NCBI GenBank assembly: GCA_043747835.1
Contig: JAYTOK010000153.1
Coordinates: forward strand, 1-64,000
From: CADEED01 sp043747835
GTDB taxonomy: Bacteria; Pseudomonadota; Gammaproteobacteria; Steroidobacterales; Steroidobacteraceae
Reading direction: 5' to 3'
Length of the DNA stretch: 64,000 nucleotides
Shown here: one piece after another, positions 18,252-27,349 of the stretch
Layout: every line of letters begins with the position of its first letter
How positions within the stretch are numbered: the first letter of the stretch is position 1
Translations under genes and position numbers: made by a program
Notes under the pieces: generated by a model
What the model was told of the DNA's origin: nothing
Seen by the model: only the letters and a program-made list of their open reading frames with translations
Database searches by the model: none

Positions 18252-20318
18252 ATGCGTGTCCTGCTGGTCGATCATGACTCAGAGGGTCTCGAGGCTATTG
18301 CCCGTGCAATTCGTGGCGTCCTCGAACTCGATGCCGTGACCAGCAAGGGCGACGCCCTGCTGCTGTTGCGTCAGAACACCTATGACGTCCTCATCGCCTG
18401 CGAACGCTGTGTCGACGGCTCCGGCCTCGACCTGCTCGGCCGCACGACGCGAACGTCCGTGCCGCTCAAGCGCATCTTCGCCGCCGCCCCCGAGCGCCTG
18501 CAGTTGTTAGGCCCGCGCCTCGCGCCGTTCAAGGTGCAGCGGACCATCAACTACCCGATCGATCTCGAAGAGTTGTGGCTCGCCATCGCGCAAGTGACGG
18601 GCGGCCCCAACGACGAAACCGACGGCACCATCGAACGTGTCGTGCTCGACGAGCGCGGCATTCCCTCTTCGGGCACGACTCCCCGCGCACCGATTCCGCC
18701 GCGTCCGCCGTCATCGCTGTCCGGTCTGCCACCGCAGCAAGCCATGCAGCCGGTGCCGCTCCCGTCGACGGGCGCGAGCGGCCGCTACGCCACGGCGCGA
18801 CTCGCGCAGCCAGCGCCCGAGCCGCCGCTGCGTGCCCCGCCGCCACCGCGCGCACCGCCGCCACGTCCGGCCGTCGCCGCTGCTACACCGCTGCGTGCGC
18901 CGCCGCCCGCGACGCCTTCCGACACTGGCCGCATGCGCGCCGCCGCGCCACCCGTGACAACGTCCGACACGGGACGCATGCGCGCCGCCGCCGCTGCGCC
19001 CGCCACGACCTCCGACACCGGTCGCATGCGCGCACCAGCGCCGCCGATGAAATCCATTCCGCCGATGCAGATGCCCGCGCCCAAGCAGAACGGCGCGGCG
19101 AGAGGCGGCTTTGCGGATTGGGCTCCCGAAGCGCACGGGGACGAAGATCTCGCGTCGATCGCGGCGCAGGCGAAGCTCGGCGTACAGCACAAGGTCGTCG
19201 ACGAACACTCGCGCGTGGTCAAGAAGCGGCTGTTGACCGCCGGCGCCATCGCCGTTGGCGTGGCCGGTCTCATCGTGCTGGCCATCGAGCTCTACGACCC
19301 CGCGGCGAAAGAACGCGAAAAGGCGATCGCCGCCGAAGTGACTCGTATGGCCGAACAGCAGAAGGTGACCGACGACCTCACGCTGATCGAGATCGACATC
19401 GAAAACGCGATCATGGACAACGATCTCGTCACCGCACGCACCGAGCTCGCGAAACTCGTCGCTCGCTCCCCCAGCCACGCACGCAAGGATTTTCTGGCGA
19501 AATCGATCGAGCGTGCCGACGAGCTCGCGAAGCTCGCCGGCAAAGCCGCGCCGGAAGCCGTTGCGCCCATGGCGGCGAGCGCCGCGTCCGCGCCGCGCAA
19601 CGAGCCGGCGCCGACTCGTGCCGAACGAGCACGCGCGAACCAGAATTCCAGCGACCGCGCATCCGACCGCTCACGCACCGCCGATCGGACACCCGAGCGA
19701 TCGACACCGCGCGTTGCCGATCGATCGACCGGATCGTCGCGTTCGCGAGAAGCGGCTTCGTCGCCCCAGCGGACTTTCGGCGCGCCGATCGGCGATCAGC
19801 CGCGCCAGGCCGTGATCCCGCTCAACGCACCGATCAATGCCTCGCCGACGACCGGCACGAGCGCGAACAACAACAACTTCAGCGGCCGGACGGTTGAAGC
19901 GTCGGACCGTGCGCCCACGAGTGCGCCGCCGCCCGCGCCTGTCTACTCCGCCGCGCAGCCCACGGCTTCGTCGAATACACCCGCATCGAACACGGGATCC
20001 GCGGTCGTCACGCCCGCTCCCGCCGCGCCGGCCCCGGTTGCGGCCGTCAACGTGACGCCCGCGAAACTCGTGAAGCGCGTGACGCCTGTCGCGCCGATGG
20101 GTGTGTCGCGCAGGACCTCGGGCTCCGTGATGGTGAAGTTCAACATCGGCACGAACGGCCGCGTCACGGGCGTCGAAGTGCTCGAGTCGACGCCGCCTGG
20201 AACTTTCGATGACGCGGCGCAGGCCGCGGTACGGAAGTGGGTCTACGAGCCGCGCAAGGAAAATGGTGTCGCGGTGGAATCCACCGCGCGCGCGCGGCTG
20301 GTGTTCGAAGCCGAATAG
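18252..20318 (+). CDS. Pseudo-receiver / transmembrane / TonB C-terminal fusion protein
   Basis: 688 residues with an unusual architecture. Residues 1-115 resemble a response-regulator receiver (MRVLLVDHDS start), but the phospho-acceptor position after YDVLIA is Cys, and the usual Thr and Lys are missing, so it is probably not phosphorylated. Residues 140-280 are Pro/Ala-rich with three SDTGRMRA repeats (near 223, 238 and 254). One TM lies at about 327-346, followed by a charged helical region (350-430), a Ser/Thr/Arg-rich linker, and a TonB C-terminal domain at about 600-688 (SGSVMVKFNIGTNGRVTGVEV, AAVRKWVYEP). The topology implies cytoplasmic receiver and periplasmic TonB domain. No ExbBD pair is adjacent. 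Function unknown. Confidence 0.8.
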   Translation: MRVLLVDHDSEGLEAIARAIRGVLELDAVTSKGDALLLLRQNTYDVLIACERCVDGSGLDLLGRTTRTSVPLKRIFAAAPERLQLLGPRLAPFKVQRTINYPIDLEELWLAIAQVTGGPNDETDGTIERVVLDERGIPSSGTTPRAPIPPRPPSSLSGLPPQQAMQPVPLPSTGASGRYATARLAQPAPEPPLRAPPPPRAPPPRPAVAAATPLRAPPPATPSDTGRMRAAAPPVTTSDTGRMRAAAAAPATTSDTGRMRAPAPPMKSIPPMQMPAPKQNGAARGGFADWAPEAHGDEDLASIAAQAKLGVQHKVVDEHSRVVKKRLLTAGAIAVGVAGLIVLAIELYDPAAKEREKAIAAEVTRMAEQQKVTDDLTLIEIDIENAIMDNDLVTARTELAKLVARSPSHARKDFLAKSIERADELAKLAGKAAPEAVAPMAASAASAPRNEPAPTRAERARANQNSSDRASDRSRTADRTPERSTPRVADRSTGSSRSREAASSPQRTFGAPIGDQPRQAVIPLNAPINASPTTGTSANNNNFSGRTVEASDRAPTSAPPPAPVYSAAQPTASSNTPASNTGSAVVTPAPAAPAPVAAVNVTPAKLVKRVTPVAPMGVSRRTSGSVMVKFNIGTNGRVTGVEVLESTPPGTFDDAAQAAVRKWVYEPRKENGVAVESTARARLVFEAE

Positions 20319-20322
20319 TTGG

Positions 20323-20355
20323 TTGGGGATTGGCCCCAAATGACGGTTTGGTGCC
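20323..20355. repeat. REP-like repeat, GGGGATTGGCCCC family (left copy)
   Basis: Contains TTGGGGATTGGCCCCAAA (20323-20340), a 4-base spacer and GGTTTGGTGCC. An inverted copy with the same arrangement and an equal spacer lies at 21134-21166, on the other side of the small TonB_C-like gene. It lies between the convergent stop codons of the TonB fusion and that gene. Confidence 0.8.
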
Positions 20356-20377
20356 AAACCTCACGCCGCGAAAGCCA

Positions 20378-21118
20378 TCACTCCCGTTGGATCGCCGGGT
20401 CCGAGCTTTGGGAAACCCGAAAAGCCGTCACGTGGATGAGCTCATCCGGCGTCACTGGTAGTTTGGCGGCGTCAGGCGCCGGCGGATCATCCCTGATGGC
20501 GAACGACAAGCCACGCCGCGCGCGACCGTCGACGCATCCTTGAACCGTGATGCGCGCGCTTCGCAGCAACTTGAGCGCAGCATTGTCGAGGTCGGAGAAT
20601 CCGCTGCTCATGACCGCCACGGGATTCAGGTAGCGCGCCGCGTCGTAACGAAAATCGAAATCAACCAGCACGATGCCCTGTTCGCGACGTCGCCTGGGTC
20701 CCGGCGGGTAGTAGTCGTCGACGCTGCCGGCAAATTTGAGCTCGATGACACAGGAGCCAGCCTGCGGCGCCGGCGGCGCGACTTTCGGAACCGCTTTGCA
20801 CACAGACTTCAGCGCACCGGCTTCGGGCAGTGACTCACCCGGGATTGTGGTGGCCGTCCGCAATTCAGTTGGGTGGACGATGACGTCGACGGGAGTGATG
20901 TCGCCGAGCGTCACGCGGCACTGAATGGGATCCGCGGACTCGTTGAACAGGTTGAGTTCAATCCGCCCGGGCCTGATCTGGAAACCGGCGCGCCACTCGA
21001 CGCCATTCTCGCGATGAGCGGTGACAGGAACGGGCGGCTCCCACGGCTGGCGCTTTGCCGTTGCCGCGTCCGCAGACGAACCGGTCACGCACGCAATCAG
21101 TGCTGCGAAGAATCGCAC
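20378..21118 (-). CDS. Secreted protein with degenerate TonB_C-like domain
   Basis: About 246 residues if it starts at the GTG at 21118, which gives a signal peptide (VRFFAALIACVTGSSADAA). The ORF is open upstream to 21223 but that part is the repeat and the end of lpdA. The C-terminal half has a TonB_C-like pattern: PPGPRRRREQGIVLVDFDF then SSGFSDLDNAALKLLRSARI. No TM anchor after the signal and no Pro-rich spacer, so it is probably a free periplasmic protein rather than an energy transducer. Inverted REP repeats flank it on both sides. Function unknown. Confidence 0.65.
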   Translation of the reverse strand: MRFFAALIACVTGSSADAATAKRQPWEPPVPVTAHRENGVEWRAGFQIRPGRIELNLFNESADPIQCRVTLGDITPVDVIVHPTELRTATTIPGESLPEAGALKSVCKAVPKVAPPAPQAGSCVIELKFAGSVDDYYPPGPRRRREQGIVLVDFDFRYDAARYLNPVAVMSSGFSDLDNAALKLLRSARITVQGCVDGRARRGLSFAIRDDPPAPDAAKLPVTPDELIHVTAFRVSQSSDPAIQRE

Positions 21119-21133
21119 CGACCGCCGAGGTCC

Positions 21134-21166
21134 GGCACCAAACCCGCGTTTGGGGCCAATCCCCAA
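21134..21166. repeat. REP-like repeat, GGGGATTGGCCCC family (right copy)
   Basis: GGCACCAAACC followed by a 4-base spacer and TTTGGGGCCAATCCCCAA; the reverse complement of the copy at 20323-20355 except in the spacer. It separates the TonB_C-like gene from the lpdA stop codon at 21171. Confidence 0.8.
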
Positions 21167-21170
21167 CAAC

Positions 21171-22595
21171 CTACCGGTTGATGTTGTCGATCGCCCGCTT
21201 GTCCGCTGCCAACGCCGCTTCATGCAAAGCCTCCGACAGCGTTGGGTGCGCGTGAATGGTCCGCTGCAGATCCTCGCTGCTCGCCGAATACTCCATTGCC
21301 AGTACCGCTTCCGCGATCAGTTCGCCCGCGAGCGGCCCGATGATGTGCACGCCCAGGATTTCATCGTCATCCTGTGCCGCTATGAGTTTGACGAAGCCGG
21401 CGGTCGATTCCATGGCTCGCGCACGGCCGCTGGCCGCGAACGGGAACGAACCCACCTTGTAAGTGCGGCCGCTCGCCTTGACCTGCTCTTCCGTCAACCC
21501 CACCCACGCGATCTCGGGGTGCGAGTAGATGACCGAAGGGATCGTGTTGTAGTTGAGGTGACCGTACTTGCCGGCGATCAGATCGCCGACCATCACGCCC
21601 TCGTCCTTCGCCTTGTGAGCGAGCATCGCGCCGCGCACACAGTCGCCGACGGCCCAGACATTCTCCGCGCTCGTCTTGCAGTGATCATCCACCTGGATGA
21701 AGCCGCGTTCATCGAGCTGCACGCCGGTGCCGTCCGCCAGCAGATTCTTCGAGAACGGCCGGCGGCCGACCGCGACGATGAGTTTGTCGACGTTGATCGT
21801 CTGACTACCCGACGCGTCGCTGTAGCTGACTTCCACGCCGCCGGCGGTCGACTTCGCACCCGAGACTTTCGCGCCGAGCTTGATGTCGAGGCCCTGCTTC
21901 TTGAAATGACGCGCGGCTTCCTTCGCAAGCGCCTGGTCGGCGACGGCGAGGAGAGTGTCGAGCGCCTCGAGGACGATCACTTCGGACCCGAGCCGGCGCC
22001 ACACGCTGCCCAATTCGAGGCCGATCACGCCCGCGCCGACGACGGCGAGCTTCTTCGGCACGGTCTCGAAATCGAGCGCGCCCCAGCTGTCGACGATGTT
22101 CTTGCCGTCGAACGGCATGCTCTTGAGTTCCATCGGGATCGAGCCGGACGCGAGCACGACGTGCTTCGCTTGCAGCGTCTCGACCTTGCCGTCGTGAGCG
22201 GTGAACTCGACCTTCCGGCCGGGCAGTAGTTTGCCGTGGCCCTGAAGCGCGGTGACGCCCGCGCTCTTGAGCAGCATCGCGATGCCCGTCGTGCTGGCCT
22301 TCACGATGCCCGTCTTGCGCTTCTGCATCTGCGTGACGTCGAATTCGACGCCGCCAACCTTGATGCCATGCACGCCGAGCTCGTCCTTCGTCTTGACGTA
22401 GAGCTCCGAGCTCTCGAGCAGCGCCTTCGAGGGAATGCAGCCCGCGTTCGTGCAGGTGCCGCCGAAGACGGCCGACCCGTCCTTGTTCTTCCACTCGTCG
22501 ATGCAGGCGACCTTGAGCTTGTTCTGTGCCGCACGGATTGCCGCCGGATATCCCGCGGGGCCACCGCCGATCACGATCACGTCGTATTCATTCAC
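21171..22595 (-). CDS. lpdA: Dihydrolipoyl dehydrogenase (E3)
   Basis: FAD enzyme that reoxidises dihydrolipoamide with NAD in 2-oxoacid dehydrogenase complexes; 474 residues. IVIGGGPAGYPAAIRAAQ binds FAD, GGTCTNAGCIPSKALL holds the redox-active disulfide, VVGAGVIGLELGSVWRRLGSEV binds NAD, and the C-terminal HAHPTLSEALHEA contains the His-Glu pair. Its place after sucA and sucB indicates service to 2-oxoglutarate dehydrogenase. Confidence 0.97.
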   Translation of the reverse strand: MNEYDVIVIGGGPAGYPAAIRAAQNKLKVACIDEWKNKDGSAVFGGTCTNAGCIPSKALLESSELYVKTKDELGVHGIKVGGVEFDVTQMQKRKTGIVKASTTGIAMLLKSAGVTALQGHGKLLPGRKVEFTAHDGKVETLQAKHVVLASGSIPMELKSMPFDGKNIVDSWGALDFETVPKKLAVVGAGVIGLELGSVWRRLGSEVIVLEALDTLLAVADQALAKEAARHFKKQGLDIKLGAKVSGAKSTAGGVEVSYSDASGSQTINVDKLIVAVGRRPFSKNLLADGTGVQLDERGFIQVDDHCKTSAENVWAVGDCVRGAMLAHKAKDEGVMVGDLIAGKYGHLNYNTIPSVIYSHPEIAWVGLTEEQVKASGRTYKVGSFPFAASGRARAMESTAGFVKLIAAQDDDEILGVHIIGPLAGELIAEAVLAMEYSASSEDLQRTIHAHPTLSEALHEAALAADKRAIDNINR

Positions 22596-22608
22596 GCTTC
22601 ATTCCTCT

Positions 22609-23085
22609 CTATCGACTCGCAACATATTTGAACGGACAGTGATCCCGGCCGCCTTCAGAACCAATGGCCCACACGAGTTGCTTGTCCGTGCCCGGACCCA
22701 GCAGCCGCAGGTTGACCGCAAGAAAGGCATTTCCGTCGGCGGTCACTGGATCGGCATCCAGCCCGATGCGGTGCACACCACCGTCGGCAATCAGCGCGCG
22801 GATGGCGTCCAACGCCAGGGCGAATTCCTGCCTGGTCCCCAGATACAGTTGTTTCGTGAAGATACAGCGCGGCACGCGTTGAATCTGCATCGAGGCGCGA
22901 CGTGGCGGCTGCTCCACGCGCCTGCCGCCGTTCTCCCACACGTGAATCTCGAATTCGAGTGCCCAGCGATCGTCTCGCGGCTCCAGCGACAGCATGCGCA
23001 CCTGCACGAACTCGATGTGCGCATGCGCACTCGCTGCGAACGCTCCCAACAGGAGCGCGGCCGCGAGCTTTACGAGATGGCGCAT
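22609..23085 (-). CDS. Small secreted protein of unknown function inside the odh cluster
   Basis: 158 residues with a clear signal peptide (LVKLAAALLLGAFAASAHAH, cleavage near AHA). The mature part is beta-rich with no motif I recognise; two cysteines lie in PRCIFTK and DHCPFKY. It sits 10 bases after sucB and 13 bases before lpdA, so it is probably co-transcribed with the TCA enzymes although it is exported. Confidence 0.7.
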   Translation of the reverse strand: MRHLVKLAAALLLGAFAASAHAHIEFVQVRMLSLEPRDDRWALEFEIHVWENGGRRVEQPPRRASMQIQRVPRCIFTKQLYLGTRQEFALALDAIRALIADGGVHRIGLDADPVTADGNAFLAVNLRLLGPGTDKQLVWAIGSEGGRDHCPFKYVASR

Positions 23086-23095
23086 GACTGCGCGA

Positions 23096-24325
23096 TCAGA
23101 CGCTCAGCAGCAGGCGCGCCGGATCTTCCAGGGCGTCCTTGATAGTGACGAGGAATTGCACGGCCTCGCGGCCATCGATGATGCGGTGGTCGTAAGACAG
23201 CGCGACGTACATCATCGGCCGCACGACGATCTCGCCGTTCACCACCATCGGCCGTTCCTTCGTCGCGTGCATGCCGAGGATCGCGCTCTGCGGCATGTTG
23301 ACGATCGGCGTCGAGAGCAGCGAGCCGAACGTGCCGCCGTTCGTGATCGAGAACGTGCCGCCGGTGAGGTCGTCGAGCGTGATCTTGCCTTCGCGCGCCT
23401 TGACCGCGAACCCGCCGATGTTTTTCTCGATGTCGGCGTAGCTCTGCAGATCGACATCGCGCAACACGGGGACCATCAGTCCCTTCTCCGTCGAGACGGC
23501 GACGCCGATGTCGTAGTACTCGTGGTACACGATGTCGTTGCCTTCGATCGACGCGTTCACGGTCGGGAATTTTTTCAGCGCTTCGACGGCGGCCTTCACG
23601 AAGAAGGACATGAAGCCCAGCTTCACGCCGTGCTTCTTCTCGAAGCCGTCCTTGTATTTCGCACGCAGGTCCATCACGGCCTTCAGATCGATCTCGTTGA
23701 AGGTCGTGAGCTGCGCCTGTGTCTGCTGCGCCTCGAGCAGTCGCTCGGCGATGCGCGCGCGCAAGCGCGTCATCGGCACGCGCTGGTCCTGTCTACCGGC
23801 GGCGCCCGATACCGGCGCGGCAGCCGGCGCTTTCGCGGCGGGCGCGGCAGCGGCGGGCTTGCTCGTGTATTCGACGACGTCGCCTTTCGTGATGCGCCCG
23901 TCCTTGCCGGTCGCCGGAATCTTCGACGGATCCAGCTTCTGTTCCTCGACCATGCGGCGCACGGACGGCGCGAGCTTGTCGCCGTCGTTCTTCGCCGTCG
24001 CAACCGCGGGCTTCGCGGCAGCAGCAGCGGCGGCAGTCGCAGCCGGCGCAGCAGCAGTCGCGGATTTCGCAGCCGGAGCGGCGACAACGCCCTCTTCCAG
24101 CACCGCCAGCACCTGACCACTCGTCACCGACGTGCCGGCGACGATTCGAATCTCCTTCAGCACACCGCTCACCGGCGCGGGCACTTCGAGCACGACCTTG
24201 TCGGTCTCGAGGTCGGCGAGGTTTTCGTCGCGCGTGACGGTCTGCCCGGCCTGCTTGTGCCAGGTGACGAGCGTTGCGTCGGCAACGGATTCAGGGAGCT
24301 GCGGAACTTTGATTTCGATGGCCAT
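23096..24325 (-). CDS. sucB: 2-oxoglutarate dehydrogenase E2, dihydrolipoyl succinyltransferase
   Basis: Core enzyme of the 2-oxoglutarate dehydrogenase complex, 409 residues. The lipoyl domain (residues 1-80) carries the lipoylated Lys in DLETDKVVLE; an Ala/Pro linker, the peripheral subunit-binding domain (LAPSVRRMVEEQKLDPSKIPATGKDGRITKGDV) and the catalytic domain follow. The catalytic site is SYDHRIIDGREAVQFL near the C-terminus. It starts 16 bases after sucA. Confidence 0.97.
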   Translation of the reverse strand: MAIEIKVPQLPESVADATLVTWHKQAGQTVTRDENLADLETDKVVLEVPAPVSGVLKEIRIVAGTSVTSGQVLAVLEEGVVAAPAAKSATAAAPAATAAAAAAAKPAVATAKNDGDKLAPSVRRMVEEQKLDPSKIPATGKDGRITKGDVVEYTSKPAAAAPAAKAPAAAPVSGAAGRQDQRVPMTRLRARIAERLLEAQQTQAQLTTFNEIDLKAVMDLRAKYKDGFEKKHGVKLGFMSFFVKAAVEALKKFPTVNASIEGNDIVYHEYYDIGVAVSTEKGLMVPVLRDVDLQSYADIEKNIGGFAVKAREGKITLDDLTGGTFSITNGGTFGSLLSTPIVNMPQSAILGMHATKERPMVVNGEIVVRPMMYVALSYDHRIIDGREAVQFLVTIKDALEDPARLLLSV

Positions 24326-24341
24326 GATTCTTCCAGTTTGC

Positions 24342-27257
24342 TTATCGCGACGTGGCGGCCGCCGCGGGAGCGGGCGGCGTGCCAGTCGTCAGACGCTTCG
24401 TTTCGCGGGCGCCGTCTTCCTTGTTGGTCGAGGACAGCGCGGCTTCGATGAGCCCGCGTTGTTCGGCCTCGTGAACCTTGCTGATGCCCGTCGCGGGCGC
24501 GGCGGCCGGCGCGCGGCCTGCGTAGAGCAGTTCGCGCTTGCCGACGAGCGTCGCCAAGCGGTGGCGGATCTGATACCACGCGCCCTGGTTCTGCGGCTCT
24601 TCCTGGCACCAGACGATTTCGCGCGCGTTCGCATACTTCGCGAGCACGGCCTCGGTCTCTTGCACCGGGAAGGGATAGAGCTGTTCGACTCGAACGATCG
24701 CGACGTCGGTGAGGCTGTTGTTTGTCCCGACTTGGGCGCGGCGCGTCTTCAGCAGTTCGAAGTACACCTTGCCCGAGCACATCACGACACGCTTCACGCC
24801 CGCGGCGGGTAGTTTGTCCAGCTCGTCGATGACCGTGGCGAACTCGCCGTTCGCGAGGTCTTCGAGCGACGACACCGACAGCTCGTGCCGCAGCAGGCTC
24901 TTCGGCGTCATGACGATGAGCGGCTTGCGCAAGGAGCGCAGGATCTGCCGGCGCAGCATGTGGAACATCTGCGCGGGCGTCGACGGCACGCACACCGACA
25001 TGTTGTTCTCGGCGCAGAGCTGCAGGAAGCGTTCGAGGCGCGCGGAGGAATGCTCCGGGCCCTGGCCTTCGTACCCGTGCGGCAGCAACAACGCGAGACC
25101 GCAGAGCCGGCCCCACTTCGCCTCCCCGGAGCTGATGAACTGGTCGATGATGACCTGCGCGCCGTTCACGAAGTCGCCGAACTGGCCTTCCCAGATCACG
25201 AGCGCGGACGGGTCGGTGGTCGAATATCCGTATTCGAAGCCGAGCACGGCTTCTTCCGACAGCACCGAGTCGATCACCTGGAACGACGGCTGACGCTCGG
25301 CCAGATGCTTGAGAGGAACGTACGTCGCGCCGCTCGCCTGTTCGTGCAGTACCGCGTGACGGTGGAAGAACGTGCCGCGGCCCGAGTCCTGGCCCGTAAT
25401 CCGGATCGAGTTGCCCTCCTCGAGGATGCTCGCGTACGCCAGCGTTTCCGCCGCGCCCCAGTCGAGCGGCATCTCGCCGCGGAACATCTTCGTGCGGTTG
25501 GTCATCACCTGCGCGACGCGCGGGTGCAGCGCAAAGTTCTCGGGGAATTTCACGGCGCGCTCGCCGAGCGCCTTGAGCCGCGCGATGTCGCCGCCGCCGG
25601 TGACTCGCTCCGACCAGTCGTTCGCGGCGTACTTGCTCCAGTCCACCGTGTACTTGTTGCCGATCATGCCGAGCGAGGCGCGCGCCTGCTGCTTGCCGGC
25701 GTCGAGGCCTTGCCGGTATTGCTCGACGAACGACGCGGCTTCCTCGTCCGTCAGCACGCCCTGCGCGACGAGCTTGTCCGCGTAGATCTTGCGGGTCGTC
25801 GGGTGCTTGCGGATCGTCTGGTACATCACCGGCTGCGTGGCGGCCGGTTCGTCCGCCTCGTTGTGGCCGTGACGGCGATAGCACACGAGGTCGATGACGA
25901 CGTCCTTGTGGAAATGCTGGCGGTACTTCAACGCGAGGCGCGTGACGAACACCACCGACTCCGGATCGTCCGCGTTCACGTGGAAGATCGGAGTTTCGAG
26001 CATCTTCGCGACGTCGGAGCAATACATCGTCGAGCGCACGTCGTCCTGACGCGAGGTCGTGAAGCCGACCTGGTTGTTCACGATGAGGTGAATGGTTCCG
26101 CCCGTATAGAAAGCGCGCGCCTGCGAGAGCTGCAGCGTTTCCATGACGACGCCCTGGCCCGCGAAGGCCGAGTCGCCGTGGATGAGGATTGGCAACACCT
26201 TCGCGCCTTTCGAATCGCCGCGGCGCTCCTGGCGCGCGCGCACGGAACCTTCGACCACGGGGTTCACGACTTCGAGATGCGAGGGATTGAACGCGAGCGC
26301 GACGTGGACATTTCCACCCGGCGTGCGCAGATCGGACGAGAAGCCCTTGTGGTACTTCACGTCGCCCGAGCCCTGCATGTGCGCGGTGTCGTACTTGCCT
26401 TCGAATTCGTTGAAGAGAACGGACGGCGACTTGCCGAGCACGTTCACGAGAACGTTCAGGCGGCCGCGATGGGCCATGCCGATCACGCCTTCTTCGATGC
26501 CCTGCTGGCCGCCCTGCTGGATCAGATCGTCGAGCAGCGGGATCAACGAATCGCCGCCTTCGAGCGAGAAGCGCTTCTGGCCGACGTACTTCGTGTGCAG
26601 GTAGCGCTCGAGGCCTTCCGCGGCCGAGAGCTGCCAGAGCAGGTTCTTCTGCTCGTCCGTCGTCAGCTTGCCGGTAACGCGGCCGACGAGGAACTGGTCC
26701 TGCAGCCACAAACGTTCTTCGGTGTCCGAGACGTGCGCGAACTCCGCACCGATCGGACCGCAATAAACATGTTCGAGCTGCGCGACGATCTCGCGGAGTT
26801 TCATTTTCGGCGCCACTTCGACGGGACGCGAGCCGGTCAGGAATTCGGTGTCGAGATCCGCGTCGGTGAGACCGAAGTAACCCATCTCGAGCACGCGCGG
26901 ACGCGGACGCTTCGTGAGTCCCAGCGGATCGAGGTTGGCGACCAGGTGCCCGCGGTTCGCGTAAATCTGCACGAGGCGCGAGACGGCGCCCTGCTTCGCG
27001 GCGGCGTCCGTCGGCAGCGTCCCGCCCGCGGCAGTCGCGAGTCGGGGCCGGGTCGCGCGTTGGGCGATGCCGGCCTGGACGACCGAATGCACCTGCTCCG
27101 TGGCGCTGCCGTCGCGCAGCTTCTGGAAGTACTCGCGCCAGCGAGACTCGATGCTTTGGGGATCCTGAAGAAACTGCTCATAGAGAGCTTCAACGTAAGG
27201 TGCGTTTCCACCCGACAGCGGAGTGGAAGCCAGCAGCTCGCGAAGGCTAGGGGCCAT
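24342..27257 (-). CDS. sucA: 2-oxoglutarate dehydrogenase E1
   Basis: Thiamine-diphosphate enzyme that decarboxylates 2-oxoglutarate; 971 residues, slightly longer than the E. coli enzyme because of an Ala-rich C-terminal tail. Visible family segments: YVEALYEQFLQDPQSIESRWREYF at the N-terminus, GMAHRGRLNVLVNV, HGDSAFAGQGVVMETLQLS, IVNNQVGFTTS, and the C-terminal EEPQNQGAW motif. First gene of the sucA-sucB-(small secreted protein)-lpdA series. Confidence 0.97.
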   Translation of the reverse strand: MAPSLRELLASTPLSGGNAPYVEALYEQFLQDPQSIESRWREYFQKLRDGSATEQVHSVVQAGIAQRATRPRLATAAGGTLPTDAAAKQGAVSRLVQIYANRGHLVANLDPLGLTKRPRPRVLEMGYFGLTDADLDTEFLTGSRPVEVAPKMKLREIVAQLEHVYCGPIGAEFAHVSDTEERLWLQDQFLVGRVTGKLTTDEQKNLLWQLSAAEGLERYLHTKYVGQKRFSLEGGDSLIPLLDDLIQQGGQQGIEEGVIGMAHRGRLNVLVNVLGKSPSVLFNEFEGKYDTAHMQGSGDVKYHKGFSSDLRTPGGNVHVALAFNPSHLEVVNPVVEGSVRARQERRGDSKGAKVLPILIHGDSAFAGQGVVMETLQLSQARAFYTGGTIHLIVNNQVGFTTSRQDDVRSTMYCSDVAKMLETPIFHVNADDPESVVFVTRLALKYRQHFHKDVVIDLVCYRRHGHNEADEPAATQPVMYQTIRKHPTTRKIYADKLVAQGVLTDEEAASFVEQYRQGLDAGKQQARASLGMIGNKYTVDWSKYAANDWSERVTGGGDIARLKALGERAVKFPENFALHPRVAQVMTNRTKMFRGEMPLDWGAAETLAYASILEEGNSIRITGQDSGRGTFFHRHAVLHEQASGATYVPLKHLAERQPSFQVIDSVLSEEAVLGFEYGYSTTDPSALVIWEGQFGDFVNGAQVIIDQFISSGEAKWGRLCGLALLLPHGYEGQGPEHSSARLERFLQLCAENNMSVCVPSTPAQMFHMLRRQILRSLRKPLIVMTPKSLLRHELSVSSLEDLANGEFATVIDELDKLPAAGVKRVVMCSGKVYFELLKTRRAQVGTNNSLTDVAIVRVEQLYPFPVQETEAVLAKYANAREIVWCQEEPQNQGAWYQIRHRLATLVGKRELLYAGRAPAAAPATGISKVHEAEQRGLIEAALSSTNKEDGARETKRLTTGTPPAPAAAATSR

Positions 27258-27349
27258 ACGAGAAAAAATCCTGTGGACTCAAGGTCCTGGACGTTAAGAA
27301 GGGGCGGTATGGTAGCCGAAGCGGCCACACCTAGAAAGGCGACCAGTGC

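Noticed and set aside
24169..26763. Second minus-strand frame of 864 codons within sucA
   Set aside because: Alternative frame of sucA with low-complexity Arg-rich translation.
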